Shown here piece after piece: positions 17,806 to 26,725 of a stretch of DNA of 64,000 nt. This DNA comes from Microcystis wesenbergii NRERC-220. GTDB taxonomy: Bacteria > Cyanobacteriota > Cyanobacteriia > Cyanobacteriales > Microcystaceae. The notes below the pieces were generated by a model. The model was not told where the DNA came from. It ran no database searches and saw nothing but the letters and a program-made list of their open reading frames with translations. The position numbers were made by a program, and so were the translations under genes. The stretch is taken from contig NZ_JAVSJA010000001.1 in NCBI RefSeq assembly GCF_032027425.1, forward strand, positions 3,546,001 to 3,610,000. Reading direction: 5' to 3'. Within the stretch, counting starts at the first letter, position 1. Each line of letters begins with the position of its first letter.

Positions 17806-18555
17806 ATGAATAGTTATCGACTCCTGACTATCTCGATCATCTTTAGTTCCCCGGTTTTTTGGGGCTGTAGTCCTCCCTCTCCTATTAAAAAAGAACCTAC
17901 GGCCGAGATGATCGCTTCTCCTTCTCCCAGTCCGATTATTTCCGCATCAGACATTAAGGCCGCTAATCGTTATCGTCAATTGGGATTACAGTATCGTCAA
18001 CAGGGAGATTTTATCAAAAGTATTGAAGCTTTAAAAAAATCGGTACAGTTAAACCCCAATCATCTGGACGGGAGAGTAATTTTAGGATGGACACAACACC
18101 TAGCTAAACAACCTTTAGCGGCACAAACAACCCTAGAGGAAACGATTAAAATTGCCCCCGATCATGTGGATGCTTATAATGCTTTGGGAATCGTTTATCT
18201 TGTCGGTGGTCATCTTGAAAAAGCCGTATTCACTCATACTAAAGCCGCTAATTTAAAACCAGATAATGAAATCGCCTACTATAATTTATCCCTCGCCTAT
18301 CATCGCTTAAAAGATTTTAATTCAGCTATTAATAACGCTGAAAAAGCAGTTAAATTAGAGCCAAATAATCCCCATCCTCTTGTGGCTTTGGCAATGATTT
18401 ATTTAGATCAAGGTGATAGTAAAAAAGCGCGGGATACCTATAGAAAGGCTAGGGATTTAGACGGTCGTTATCGAGAAAAATGGTTTCTGGCACACCTGAA
18501 GGAAGCGGGTTTTAGTCAGGAGCAAATTAAATTAGTCGAAAAGTTACTATCCTAG
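17806..18555 (+). CDS. Exported TPR protein, probable lipoprotein
   Basis: A 249-residue protein with a signal sequence ending FWGCS (possible lipobox), a proline/serine-rich linker (SPSPSPI), then about five TPR units. These include GDFIKSIEALKKSVQLNPNH, YNALGIVYLVGGHLEKAV, DFNSAINNAEKAVKLEPNN and GDSKKARDTYRKARDLDG. No catalytic motif is visible. It is divergent from the NblB-like gene with a gap of only about 45 bp, so the two promoters overlap. It is convergent with the ABC ATPase gene (gap 22 bp). Confidence 0.8.
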   Translation: MNSYRLLTISIIFSSPVFWGCSPPSPIKKEPTAEMIASPSPSPIISASDIKAANRYRQLGLQYRQQGDFIKSIEALKKSVQLNPNHLDGRVILGWTQHLAKQPLAAQTTLEETIKIAPDHVDAYNALGIVYLVGGHLEKAVFTHTKAANLKPDNEIAYYNLSLAYHRLKDFNSAINNAEKAVKLEPNNPHPLVALAMIYLDQGDSKKARDTYRKARDLDGRYREKWFLAHLKEAGFSQEQIKLVEKLLS

Positions 18556-18577
18556 ATTTGAAAGTTAATATTTCCCC

Positions 18578-19531
18578 TTAGGATGCCTGTCGATGTCCCA
18601 GTTTTAGGAAAATAGTTTCTAAATCTTCGCGGCAAGTATAAAACTCGCTTAAGGTCAGACCAGAAACCACTAAAAATTTCAACAATTCGGCACTATCTTC
18701 TAGGGTTCCCGTAAATTTAACCCGGAGAGTATTAGTATTAATAATTCTTTGCCAACTTTCCACAAAAACACATTGTTTAAGAGCGGTTTCTAAGGCTTCT
18801 AAATTGCCTAGAGTCGTAATCTGCAAGTATTGGCCGGCTAGACGTTGATTTAATTCCTCTAAAGAGGTACTTTCCACTAGATAACCTAATTCCATGATGC
18901 CCACAGAACTACAAAGTTCGGCTAAATCACTAAGGACATGGGAGGAAATTAAAATAGTCATACCTGCCGATTGTAATACTTTAATAATCTCACGAAATTG
19001 TAGGCGAGCGATCGGGTCTAATCCGGAAACCGGTTCATCGAGAAGTAAAATTAAAGGTTCATGGATAATCGTGCGGGCTAAACTTAAACGTTGTTTCATA
19101 CCCCGGGACAAAGTAGCGATCGAATTATGGCTTTTACTGGTTAATTGTACCAGTTCTAGAACCTCATAAATGCGGCGATGACGTTGGGAGCGAGGGATAT
19201 GATAAAGACGGGCAAAATAATCCAGATAATTCCAGACATTTAGGTCATCGTAGAGGGGAAAATTATCAGGTAGATAACCTAAATTTCTTTTCAGACGGGG
19301 ATTACTCTCATCTCTTAAAAGACGTTCTCCGTGCAGATATATTTCTCCGGTTGTCGGTTCTTCCGCTGCCGCTAACATCCTAATTAAAGTGGTTTTTCCC
19401 GCTCCATTTGGACCGATTAACCCGTAAACTTCCCCCGCTGCAATCTGTAAATCCACTTGATTAACGGCCCCATGGCGGTCAAATTGTTTGGTTAAACCAA
19501 CGGTAGCAATGGCTAATTCTGGTGTGTTCAT
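18578..19531 (-). CDS. ABC transporter ATP-binding protein
   Basis: A 317-residue ATPase of the drug/sodium/gliding-type ABC exporters. Walker A GPNGAGKTT is near residue 39, the Q-loop is LGYLPDNFPLYDDL, the signature is LSRGMKQRLSLART, and Walker B with catalytic Glu is LILLLDEPVSGLDP. The extra C-terminal domain (about 225-317) is typical of ATPases paired with separate ABC-2 type permeases. No permease gene is adjacent, so the membrane partner must be elsewhere. It is preceded by the decayed DUF433/DUF5615 pair in the same direction. Confidence 0.85.
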   Translation of the reverse strand: MNTPELAIATVGLTKQFDRHGAVNQVDLQIAAGEVYGLIGPNGAGKTTLIRMLAAAEEPTTGEIYLHGERLLRDESNPRLKRNLGYLPDNFPLYDDLNVWNYLDYFARLYHIPRSQRHRRIYEVLELVQLTSKSHNSIATLSRGMKQRLSLARTIIHEPLILLLDEPVSGLDPIARLQFREIIKVLQSAGMTILISSHVLSDLAELCSSVGIMELGYLVESTSLEELNQRLAGQYLQITTLGNLEALETALKQCVFVESWQRIINTNTLRVKFTGTLEDSAELLKFLVVSGLTLSEFYTCREDLETIFLKLGHRQAS

Positions 19532-19551
19532 AAAGTTTTTTAGTTAGGTTC

Positions 19552-19725
19552 TCACGGTGACTCGCTAGTAAAAACAATATAATCGTTGATTTTTGCCCAT
19601 TCCATTATGTCATGATCTGGAGCGCAAGGATCGCCTACCATTGACCAATGAACTGCTTGAATATCGTATTTTGCCAACACCGTTACCCACTCAGGGGTGA
19701 GATTCATATCAATGATAATTTTCAT
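19552..19725 (-). pseudogene. Truncated DUF5615 PIN-like toxin
   Basis: Starting at the ATG at 19725, the 57-residue product (MKIIIDMNLTPEW..., AVHWSMVGDPCAPDHDIMEWA, DYIVFT) matches the N-terminal half of DUF5615 PIN-like proteins, with the first acidic residue in IIIDMNL. The expected continuation after YIVFT (normally an acidic HDLDF-type motif and more helices) is missing; the frame ends SESP-stop. Family members are about 110 residues, so this one is cut in half and probably inactive. Its start overlaps the DUF433 stop (ATGA), the usual coupling of the pair. Confidence 0.65.
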
Positions 19726-19952
19726 GGCAAAGATAGGGGAATTTCCACTTCTTCTACTCGCCAAGCAGCATAGGTAAGCGCTTCATCAATATCAGCTAAT
19801 TCTAGATAGGGATAAGCGTTAATAATCTCCTCTTTGGAGTAACCAGCAGCGATTAATCCCACTAGGGTTCCCACAGTGACTCGCAAACCACGAATACAGG
19901 GTTTACCTCCCATGACTTCCGGATTAAAAGTGATACGCGTCAGAGTTTCCAT
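19722..19952 (-). CDS. DUF433 antitoxin-like protein
   Basis: A 76-residue DUF433 protein (ITFNPEVMGGKPCIRGLRVTV, IAAGYSKEEIINAYPYL, DIDEALTYAAWR). It has the helix-turn-helix-like fold of VapB-type antitoxins that pair with DUF5615 toxins. The start at 19952 (METLTRI) is chosen because the family begins there; an upstream in-frame extension has no similarity. The toxin partner is truncated, so the antitoxin may be a leftover. Confidence 0.8.
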   Translation of the reverse strand: METLTRITFNPEVMGGKPCIRGLRVTVGTLVGLIAAGYSKEEIINAYPYLELADIDEALTYAAWRVEEVEIPLSLP

Positions 19953-20124
19953 GATTGTTGTTAAATTGTTTGAGCCTTCATATCTTCTCAGTATATTCTC
20001 ATCTAATAATTTTCGGTGAAAACACTTAAAAATAAATCTTTTCTGCCAGAGGTGATAGTTTTGCCGAGCGCTTGGGTATCTTAGGGGTGTAGAGTAATAA
20101 CATGGTAGTATTTTCCCTGCGATC

Positions 20125-21417
20125 ATGACGGACACAATCATCGAGGTGGAAAATTTAGGTAAGCGCTATGTTCTCGACCATCAACGGCAACGAGAGAAGT
20201 ACACTGCTTTGCGCGATGTGATTGCCCAGGGGGTAAAATCGGCGTTAAAGGGTTTCGGAGGCAAAAAAACCGAGACTAAGGAGGAATTTTGGGCGCTGAA
20301 GGATGTCTCTTTTCAAGTCAAGCGCGGCGAAGTGGTGGGAATTATTGGCCGCAATGGTGCGGGAAAATCGACTCTTTTAAAGATTCTCAGCCGGATTACG
20401 GAACCAACCACCGGACGAGTCCGCTTAAAGGGACGGGTAGCGAGTTTATTGGAGGTGGGGACGGGTTTTCACCCGGAGTTGACGGGAAGGGAAAATATCT
20501 ATCTCAATGGTGCGGTGTTGGGGATGATGCGGCAAGAAATCGATCGCAAGTTCGATGAGATAGTGGCGTTTGCCGAGGTGGAAAAGTTCCTCGATACTCC
20601 GGTTAAGCGCTATTCTTCGGGGATGTATGTCCGTTTGGCTTTTGCGGTGGCGGCACACCTAGAACCGGAGATTTTAGTAGTAGATGAAGTCTTAGCGGTG
20701 GGTGATGCGGCTTTTCAAAAAAAGTGTTTAGGCAAGATGGGTGATGTGGCCAGCAAGGAGGGGAGAACGGTTTTATTTGTTAGTCATCAAATGGCAACAA
20801 TTGAAAATTTATGCCAAAAAGTTATTCTCCTAAATTCTGGTCAAATTATTGATCAAGGAAAAGCTGAAAATGTAATTAGTTTTTATTTAAAAAGTATTCT
20901 TCCTAACGTAATTTTAAAAAAAACATTAAAAGATAGAAAAGATCGTTCAGGAAATGGAAAAATTAGATTGATTAATTTCTATATAGAAGATAATCAAGGC
21001 AATACCTTAAATTCTATAATGAGTGGAATGAATGTAGTTTTTGTATTTGAGTATCAATTATTTAGTGATAGTGCATTAAACCATGTTGATGTGGGCTTTT
21101 CTCTTCACTCAGATAACGATCAAACTCTTTTTGTTTTATATAGCTCTTATTTAGGTAAAACGTTTGAAAAACTACCATTGCAAGGTTTGTTCAAATGTGT
21201 TGTCAATGACTTTCCTCTTTCTGAGGGACGATACAAGGTAGGAGCAAGAGTTACAGTAGCAGGTGAAGAAGCTGATTGGCCTAATGATGGAATTGGCTAT
21301 TTGGACGTTGAAAGAGGTGATTTTTATGGTTCTGGTAGTATAGGATTTGAAGGCAAAACACCTTTTTTAGTAAAAGGAAAATGGGATTTACATACAGTTG
21401 AAGGTGATTATGAATAA
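20125..21417 (+). CDS. Wzt-type polysaccharide ABC transporter ATPase with C-terminal sugar-binding domain
   Basis: A 430-residue ATPase for export of O-antigen-like polysaccharide. Walker A GRNGAGKST lies near residues 74-82, signature YSSGMYVRLAFAVA near 165, Walker B ILVVDEVLAVGD near 190. The C-terminal domain (about 265-430, beta-rich) resembles Wzt carbohydrate-binding modules that read the finished glycan end. The partner permease (Wzm) is not adjacent, which is unusual because wzm normally precedes wzt. Base composition changes within the gene: the ATPase part is GC-balanced, while sequence after about 20770 is strongly AT-rich like the glycan genes downstream. This suggests domain swapping with the cluster. 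Confidence 0.88.
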   Translation: MTDTIIEVENLGKRYVLDHQRQREKYTALRDVIAQGVKSALKGFGGKKTETKEEFWALKDVSFQVKRGEVVGIIGRNGAGKSTLLKILSRITEPTTGRVRLKGRVASLLEVGTGFHPELTGRENIYLNGAVLGMMRQEIDRKFDEIVAFAEVEKFLDTPVKRYSSGMYVRLAFAVAAHLEPEILVVDEVLAVGDAAFQKKCLGKMGDVASKEGRTVLFVSHQMATIENLCQKVILLNSGQIIDQGKAENVISFYLKSILPNVILKKTLKDRKDRSGNGKIRLINFYIEDNQGNTLNSIMSGMNVVFVFEYQLFSDSALNHVDVGFSLHSDNDQTLFVLYSSYLGKTFEKLPLQGLFKCVVNDFPLSEGRYKVGARVTVAGEEADWPNDGIGYLDVERGDFYGSGSIGFEGKTPFLVKGKWDLHTVEGDYE

Positions 21418-22141
21418 TTTACTGACTAAACTAAAAAAATATTTCGATTTTGTTATAAAACCATACAAGTTCTTTATCTATCCTAAAAAGGATTTTAATT
21501 ATCATAAACTCTGCTTCTCCCAAGAAGGAGAGGATATCTTATTAGAGCGAATTTTTGAGAACAAAACCAAAGGATTTTATGTTGATATAGGTTCCCATCA
21601 TCCTCAGAGATTTTCTAACACATATAATTTATATCTTAAGGGTTGGTCTGGCATAAATATTGACCCGATGCCAAATAGTATGCAAAAATTTAATCAACTA
21701 AGAAAAAGAGATACTAATTTAGAATTAGGTATATCGTCTACAAAAAAAACTCTTAACTATTATATCTTTAATGAGACAGCATTAAATGGATTTAATAAGC
21801 CCCTATCTTTGGAAAGAGATAAGTTAGAAAATTATGAGATTATAGATATTAAAGAAATTGATACTTTTCCATTATCGGAAATACTAAATAAATACCTTCC
21901 TGAGAATAAACATATTGATGTTATGAGTATCGATGTAGAAGGACTAGATTATCAAATTCTCGAATCAAACGATTGGGATAAATATCGTCCTAGCATAATT
22001 TTAGTTGAAGAAATTGAAAAAGTAGATTTACTGTCAATAAATTCCTCAAGAATAGCTTCTTTTTTAATTGACAGAGAGTACATACCTTATTCTAAGTTAT
22101 TTCATACGTTAATTTTTATAGAGAAAGCATTTAAAATATGA
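21410..22141 (+). CDS. FkbM family methyltransferase
   Basis: A SAM-dependent methyltransferase of the FkbM family, often acting on sugar hydroxyls. It shows SQEGEDILLERIF, the SAM site FYVDIGSHHPQRFSNT, and the catalytic-region motif IDVMSIDVEGLDYQIL. The ATG at 21410 is chosen because AAGGTGA sits just upstream and the start overlaps the wzt stop by 8 bp; an upstream TTG start is possible. The 244-residue length is normal. Translational coupling to wzt suggests it modifies, and perhaps caps, the exported glycan (inference). Confidence 0.85.
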   Translation: MNNLLTKLKKYFDFVIKPYKFFIYPKKDFNYHKLCFSQEGEDILLERIFENKTKGFYVDIGSHHPQRFSNTYNLYLKGWSGINIDPMPNSMQKFNQLRKRDTNLELGISSTKKTLNYYIFNETALNGFNKPLSLERDKLENYEIIDIKEIDTFPLSEILNKYLPENKHIDVMSIDVEGLDYQILESNDWDKYRPSIILVEEIEKVDLLSINSSRIASFLIDREYIPYSKLFHTLIFIEKAFKI

Positions 22142-22529
22142 TTAATAACTGGCTCAAATTATGATTTTTCAGTAAGCAATTAAAGAAAAAATCTTGTTAA
22201 GAAGAGGGTAAGCAAAATATGGTTAAATAATCATAAATTACTGATAAATTTTGAGACAACGATGTTTATATTAACAGTAATTATATAATTATCATAATCT
22301 TTGAGTTCGTCTCTGTCATCGTATTTTCTGACTTAAAAAGACATAAATTTTTATTTGTGCTAAAAAAGACAGGGGCATTTTTAATCTTTAGTCGCCCCTA
22401 TTTAACACATATTGTCTTCGATATTGTTCCTAAAATATAGATATTAATAACGTCAATAAAGATATATTATTTGATATAGAACTATTGGTTTTTTTGACTA
22501 AACTCACGAAAAAAGCGAATTAAGATATT
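22142..22529. other. AT-rich intergenic region
   Basis: 388 bp of very AT-rich sequence without a credible frame, repeat or clear terminator. It separates wzt/fkbM from the following glycosyltransferase and may hold its promoter. Confidence 0.5.
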
Positions 22530-23756
22530 ATGCGACTGATTCGGATAACAACCAACTACCCAACTTATCTAAAACAATTTTACAGCCGACACCCTCAGCT
22601 TAAAAATCAAGATTATAAAACTCAATATCAAAACCTTGTATATGACTGTTTTGGTTGGGCTGACTTTTGGACTCAGGCACTTAGACCTTTCAATTACGAC
22701 GTTTGGGAATTGGTCGCTAATGCTGAAATATTACAGAAAAAATGGGCAGAAGAAAATGGACTTAAATATAAGTCGCAAAACTGGTTAATAGAGATTATAA
22801 CTGCTCAAGTCAAACAATTTCAGCCAGATATTCTATTTGTTGATGATCATGTAACGTTTACTCGTGATACGATCCTACATATTCGCCATGAATGCCCTTC
22901 TATTAAATTAGTATTAGGTTGGTGTGGCGCACCCTACAACGATAAATCAGTTTTCGATAGTTACGACGTAGTATTATCTAATATTCCTGAATTAATTCAA
23001 GAGTTTACCCGTCAAGGACATCACTCAAAATATATTAAACACGCTTTTGATCCGCGTATTTTAGAAAGAATCAATCTCACCCAAGATAAAGCTATAGAAT
23101 TTTCCTTTTTTGGTTCTATTTATAAAGGTGCTTCTGGACATAATGAAAGAGAAAGCTTGATTAAGAAACTTATCGAGCAGCTCCCTCTAGAAATTTGGTC
23201 TGATGTTGCCTCCCAAAGCTTAGAAATCAATAGGCTAAAAGTTAAACAATTGATTTATGATGCTGTTCAACTAAGTGCTAAATTTGATTGGTCTAACAAA
23301 ATCCTTTCTTCAACTCCAAAAATTCGTCACTACGTCAAAATGGAAAAACGTCCCGAACTGACAGATTATGTCGATCAATCTATTATATTAAAAGCTCATC
23401 ATCCTTTGTATGGTTTGGCAATGTTTCAAAAACTATACGAATCACAAATAACTTTTAATAATCATATCAATATATCTGGAAAATCTGCTTCAAATATGCG
23501 TCTTTTTGAGTCCACTGGGGTCGGCACTTGTTTAATCACTGATTGGAAAGAAAATCTTCAAGACATTTTTGAACTAGATAGAGAAGTAGTAACTTATAAC
23601 TCAGTCGAGGAGTGTATAGAAAAGGTAAAATACTTATTAGAGAATCCACAAGAAATACAAGCGATCGCTTTTGCTGGTCAAAAAAGAACCCTTAAAGAGC
23701 ACACATTTACTCAAAGAGCCATGCAACTAGATGAGATAATTAGAGCGTATATGTAA
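22530..23756 (+). CDS. CgeB-like glycosyltransferase
   Basis: A 408-residue protein resembling the CgeB/DUF3880 type of GT-B glycosyltransferase. The N-terminal Rossmann-like half includes FQPDILFVDDHVTF and LVLGWCGAPYND. The C-terminal half has the donor-binding region NMRLFESTGVGTCLITDW, with ELDREVVTYNSVEECIEKVKYLLENP near the end. No signal peptide is visible, so it is cytoplasmic. It probably adds a sugar in the surface-glycan pathway; donor and acceptor are unknown. It is followed closely by a toxin-antitoxin remnant. Confidence 0.75.
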   Translation: MRLIRITTNYPTYLKQFYSRHPQLKNQDYKTQYQNLVYDCFGWADFWTQALRPFNYDVWELVANAEILQKKWAEENGLKYKSQNWLIEIITAQVKQFQPDILFVDDHVTFTRDTILHIRHECPSIKLVLGWCGAPYNDKSVFDSYDVVLSNIPELIQEFTRQGHHSKYIKHAFDPRILERINLTQDKAIEFSFFGSIYKGASGHNERESLIKKLIEQLPLEIWSDVASQSLEINRLKVKQLIYDAVQLSAKFDWSNKILSSTPKIRHYVKMEKRPELTDYVDQSIILKAHHPLYGLAMFQKLYESQITFNNHINISGKSASNMRLFESTGVGTCLITDWKENLQDIFELDREVVTYNSVEECIEKVKYLLENPQEIQAIAFAGQKRTLKEHTFTQRAMQLDEIIRAYM

Positions 23757-23796
23757 GGTGTATAGACGACAGAAAACAACCCTAACTCAAAAACCT

Positions 23797-24072
23797 ATGT
23801 TAACTACTGTTAACATTGAAATCGACCCTTCCCTACTGCAAAAAGCAGAAGCATGGGCAAAAAATCATCAGCTTTCTTTATCTGCCGCTATCTCCCATCT
23901 ATTGCAACAATTACCAGAACTAGATTCTGAAAATCAAAATCTAGTTAGTACCATCTCGCAGGAATCTGGACGACGCAGTATTTTGGAGTTAGATGGATTA
24001 GGGCAAGAAATTTGGCAAGGAATTGACGCTCAAATGTATATCAATGAGGAGCGAGATTCATGGAATGGTTAA
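23797..24072 (+). CDS. VapB-like antitoxin, probably orphaned
   Basis: A 91-residue protein starting at 23797 (MLTTVNIEIDPSLLQ). The N-terminal half looks like a ribbon-helix-helix module (TTVNIEIDPSLLQKAEAWAKN...SLSAAISHLL). The C-terminal tail IDAQMYINEERDSW is typical of antitoxins that wrap a PIN toxin. An in-frame GTG upstream at 23758 gives a longer but less family-like N terminus. It overlaps the remnant of a PIN gene, so it no longer has a functional partner next to it. Confidence 0.65.
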   Translation: MLTTVNIEIDPSLLQKAEAWAKNHQLSLSAAISHLLQQLPELDSENQNLVSTISQESGRRSILELDGLGQEIWQGIDAQMYINEERDSWNG

Positions 24073-24180
24073 ACTTGCTCAAAAATCAGGTAGTAAGGTC
24101 AGATACTGTAATCAGAAAACCTAGAAATTTTAACGCTGAATTCTTTAAAATAAAATTACTTACCCCATTAACTACTGATC
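24060..24180 (+). pseudogene. Remnant of a PIN toxin gene
   Basis: The overlapping ATG at 24060 opens a frame MEWLNLLKNQVVRSDT, which resembles the first residues of PIN toxins of this class (LLKNQVVGLDT). After about 16 residues the similarity stops and the frame runs into the next gene. The rest of the PIN domain, including the other acidic residues, is missing. Assignment rests on a short match and on position after the antitoxin. Confidence 0.45.
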
Positions 24181-24186
24181 AACCCT

Positions 24187-24990
24187 ATGAACATAAAATC
24201 CTTCATCAAAGAATTCATTCCCCCTATCTTCTGGAAAGTTTACAAAAATAATCGATCAGAATACGGATTTTTTGGCAACTATCCTAACTGGGAAGCCGCC
24301 ATGAAAGACGCAGAGGGGTATGATAAGGATATTATCCTCGAAACCGTGAAAAATTCACTCCTAGAGGTGAAAGAAGGCAAAGCAGTTTATGAACGGGACT
24401 CGGTACTATTCGACAAAATAGAGTATTCTTTCCCCGTTTTAACTATGCTGTTGAAAGTTGCCCTAGAGAATCAGGGTAAACTCAGTGTTCTTGATTTCGG
24501 TGGTTCTTTGGGGAGTCATTATTTTCAATATCGAAATTTTTTAGCAGATGTGACAGAACTTCAGTGGAGTATTGTCGAACAAGCAAAGTTCGTTGAATGC
24601 GGTCAAGAATTTTTTGCCAACAATGAATTAAAATTTTACTATGATATTGACAGTTGTTTATGGGAGAGAAAGCCTCAGTTAATTCTTTTATCGGGAGTAA
24701 TTCAATGTTTAGAAAAACCCTATGAGATGTTGGAGCAGATTTTAGAGAAAGACTTTAAATATATTGTTTTTGATAGAACTGCATTTGTGAAAGACAATCA
24801 AGAGGAAATTTTAACCCTACAAAAAGTTCCCCCCAGTATTTACCCTGCTAGTTATCCTGCTTGGTTTTTAAATAGGAAGAAATTCTTGGGTTACTTTCAA
24901 GAAAAATATCATCTCATCAGTGAGGGTGATGGTGTGGACAAAGTTAATCTAGAATCTGATTATAAAGTATTTATTTTTCAAAGTAAATAA
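24187..24990 (+). CDS. Putative methyltransferase, TIGR04325-like
   Basis: A 267-residue protein similar to the TIGR04325 (LIC12133-type) putative methyltransferases found in O-antigen clusters. It has FFGNYPNWEAAMKDAEGYD near residue 28, the SAM-site-like LSVLDFGGSLGSHYFQYRNF near 98, and LILLSGVIQCLEKPYEMLEQIL near 160. The length is normal. It is the first of a tightly packed run (24187-28766) with gaps of 1-5 bp or overlaps, so probably one operon. Confidence 0.78.
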   Translation: MNIKSFIKEFIPPIFWKVYKNNRSEYGFFGNYPNWEAAMKDAEGYDKDIILETVKNSLLEVKEGKAVYERDSVLFDKIEYSFPVLTMLLKVALENQGKLSVLDFGGSLGSHYFQYRNFLADVTELQWSIVEQAKFVECGQEFFANNELKFYYDIDSCLWERKPQLILLSGVIQCLEKPYEMLEQILEKDFKYIVFDRTAFVKDNQEEILTLQKVPPSIYPASYPAWFLNRKKFLGYFQEKYHLISEGDGVDKVNLESDYKVFIFQSK

Positions 24991-24991
24991 G

Positions 24992-25726
24992 ATGCTAAAC
25001 AGAAGCGAAGTAATATCTATTATTGAACAGCAGCAATTTTATCCTACTTGGCTAGGATTATTTGTTAACCCTTTCTATTTTGCCAGAAAAGGACTCCTAG
25101 AAAATATCCGAGATCTCAGCTACAATATCAGGGGAAAAACTCTCGATATAGGTTGTGGTAGTAAACCCTATGAAAGATTGTTTCAAGTATCTGAGTATAT
25201 TGGTTTAGAGATTGATACTCCAGAAAATAGGGCAGGAAAAAAAGCCGATTACTTTTATCAGGGGGATTTGTTCCCTTTTTCTGATAATTCTTTTGATTCT
25301 GTCATCACTAACGAAGTTTTTGAGCATATATTTAATCCCGAAGTTTTTCTATCTGAAATTCATCGAGTTTTAAAACAAGATGGAATATTTATCATGACTG
25401 TTCCTTTTGTTTGGGATGAACACGAACAGCCCTATGATTACGCTCGTTATTCATCTTTCGGTATAAAGTTTTTATTAGAAAAACACGGTTTTAAAATTAG
25501 AGAACACCGAAAGAGTATGAATGACATTAGAGCTATATTTCAGTTAATTAATGTCTATTTATACAAAATCATCTCTCCTAAAAGCAGGTTATCAAATTTG
25601 CTCGTTAGCTTGTTTTTAATCTCCCCCTTTAATATCTTGGGAGAAATTCTTTCAAAAATATCACCTAAAAATGATGACCTTTACCTAGACAATATTATTC
25701 TTGCCAGCAAAACTAAACCATCATGA
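24992..25726 (+). CDS. Class I SAM-dependent methyltransferase
   Basis: A 244-residue methyltransferase of the UbiE/type-11 fold. Motif I is LDIGCGSKPYERLF near residue 47; the later strand is DSVITNEVFEHIFNPEVFL; then HRVLKQDGIFIMTVPFVWDEHEQPYDYARYSSFG. The C-terminal third is hydrophobic (SNLLVSLFLISPFNILGEIL), suggesting membrane association. It starts one base after the previous gene and overlaps the next by 4 bp (ATGA). The substrate is probably a sugar or a lipid-linked glycan (inference). Confidence 0.82.
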   Translation: MLNRSEVISIIEQQQFYPTWLGLFVNPFYFARKGLLENIRDLSYNIRGKTLDIGCGSKPYERLFQVSEYIGLEIDTPENRAGKKADYFYQGDLFPFSDNSFDSVITNEVFEHIFNPEVFLSEIHRVLKQDGIFIMTVPFVWDEHEQPYDYARYSSFGIKFLLEKHGFKIREHRKSMNDIRAIFQLINVYLYKIISPKSRLSNLLVSLFLISPFNILGEILSKISPKNDDLYLDNIILASKTKPS

Positions 25727-26721
25727 ATAACTTTAAACAATTTACTAACAAAAATATTTTGATTACTGGGGGAGTGGGATTCATCGGTTCCAACCTTGCT
25801 AGAAAGCTAGTAAACTTGGGAGCAAATGTCACCCTTGTTGATAGCTTAATTCCCGAGTACGGAGGTAATTTATTCAATATTTACGATATTAAAAATCAAG
25901 TTACCTTAAATATTACCGATGTGCGCGATCCATTTGCCATGGCTTACCTTATACAGGGTCAAGATTTTCTGTTTAATCTAGCAGGTCAAACCAGTCATCT
26001 TGACTCGATGAATGACCCACAAACTGACCTAGATATTAACGCATCTGCTCAATTATCTATTCTAGAAGCTTGTCGTAAACATAACCAAAATATTACCATA
26101 ATTTTTGCTAGTACCCGTCAATTATACGGCAAACCGGAATATCTTCCCGTGGACGAAAATCATCCAATTCGACCCGTTGACGTTAATGGCATTAATAAAC
26201 TAGCAGGAGAATGGTATCATCTTCTTTATAATAATGTTCATAAGATTCGTGCTTGTGCTTTGCGGTTAACTAATACCTACGGGCCTGGAATGAGAGTTAA
26301 GGATGCGCGGCAAACTTTTTTAGGAATTTGGATTCGGAAATTAATTGAGGGAAAACCGATACAAGTTTTCGGAGAAGGAACTCAATTAAGAGACTTTAAT
26401 TATGTGGATGATGTGGTAGATGCTTTGTTAATGGTCGCCGGTAATGACAAAGCTAATGGAGAGGTATTTAATTTGGGTAGTTCCGAATATATAAACCTAA
26501 AAGATTTAGCCGCTCTCTTGGTAGAACTTTATCAAGATGGAACCTATGAACTAATTCCTTTTCCCCCAGAAAGAAAGATAATTGATATTGGTGATTACTA
26601 TAGTGATTACACCAAAATTAATCAGGTTATCCACTGGAGTCCACAAGTTTCTCTAAAAGAAGGATTAAGCAAAACCTTGAACTATTATCGTCAAAACTCT
26701 CGCCATTATTGGCAACCATAA
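25723..26721 (+). CDS. NAD-dependent sugar epimerase/dehydratase (extended SDR)
   Basis: A 332-residue extended short-chain dehydrogenase acting on nucleotide sugars. The NAD site is GGVGFIG at residues 16-22. The Ser/Thr site is FASTRQLYGKPEYLPVDE. The catalytic YxxxK position reads NGINK in DVNGINKLAGEWYH, so Asn replaces Tyr while Lys is kept. Later motifs RLTNTYGPGMR, RDFNYVDDVVDALL and NLGSSEY are normal. The DVNGINK variant looks like a real subfamily rather than decay. The product sugar is unknown; the adjacent DegT aminotransferase suggests an amino-sugar route. Confidence 0.85.
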   Translation: MNNFKQFTNKNILITGGVGFIGSNLARKLVNLGANVTLVDSLIPEYGGNLFNIYDIKNQVTLNITDVRDPFAMAYLIQGQDFLFNLAGQTSHLDSMNDPQTDLDINASAQLSILEACRKHNQNITIIFASTRQLYGKPEYLPVDENHPIRPVDVNGINKLAGEWYHLLYNNVHKIRACALRLTNTYGPGMRVKDARQTFLGIWIRKLIEGKPIQVFGEGTQLRDFNYVDDVVDALLMVAGNDKANGEVFNLGSSEYINLKDLAALLVELYQDGTYELIPFPPERKIIDIGDYYSDYTKINQVIHWSPQVSLKEGLSKTLNYYRQNSRHYWQP

Positions 26722-26725
26722 AGCT

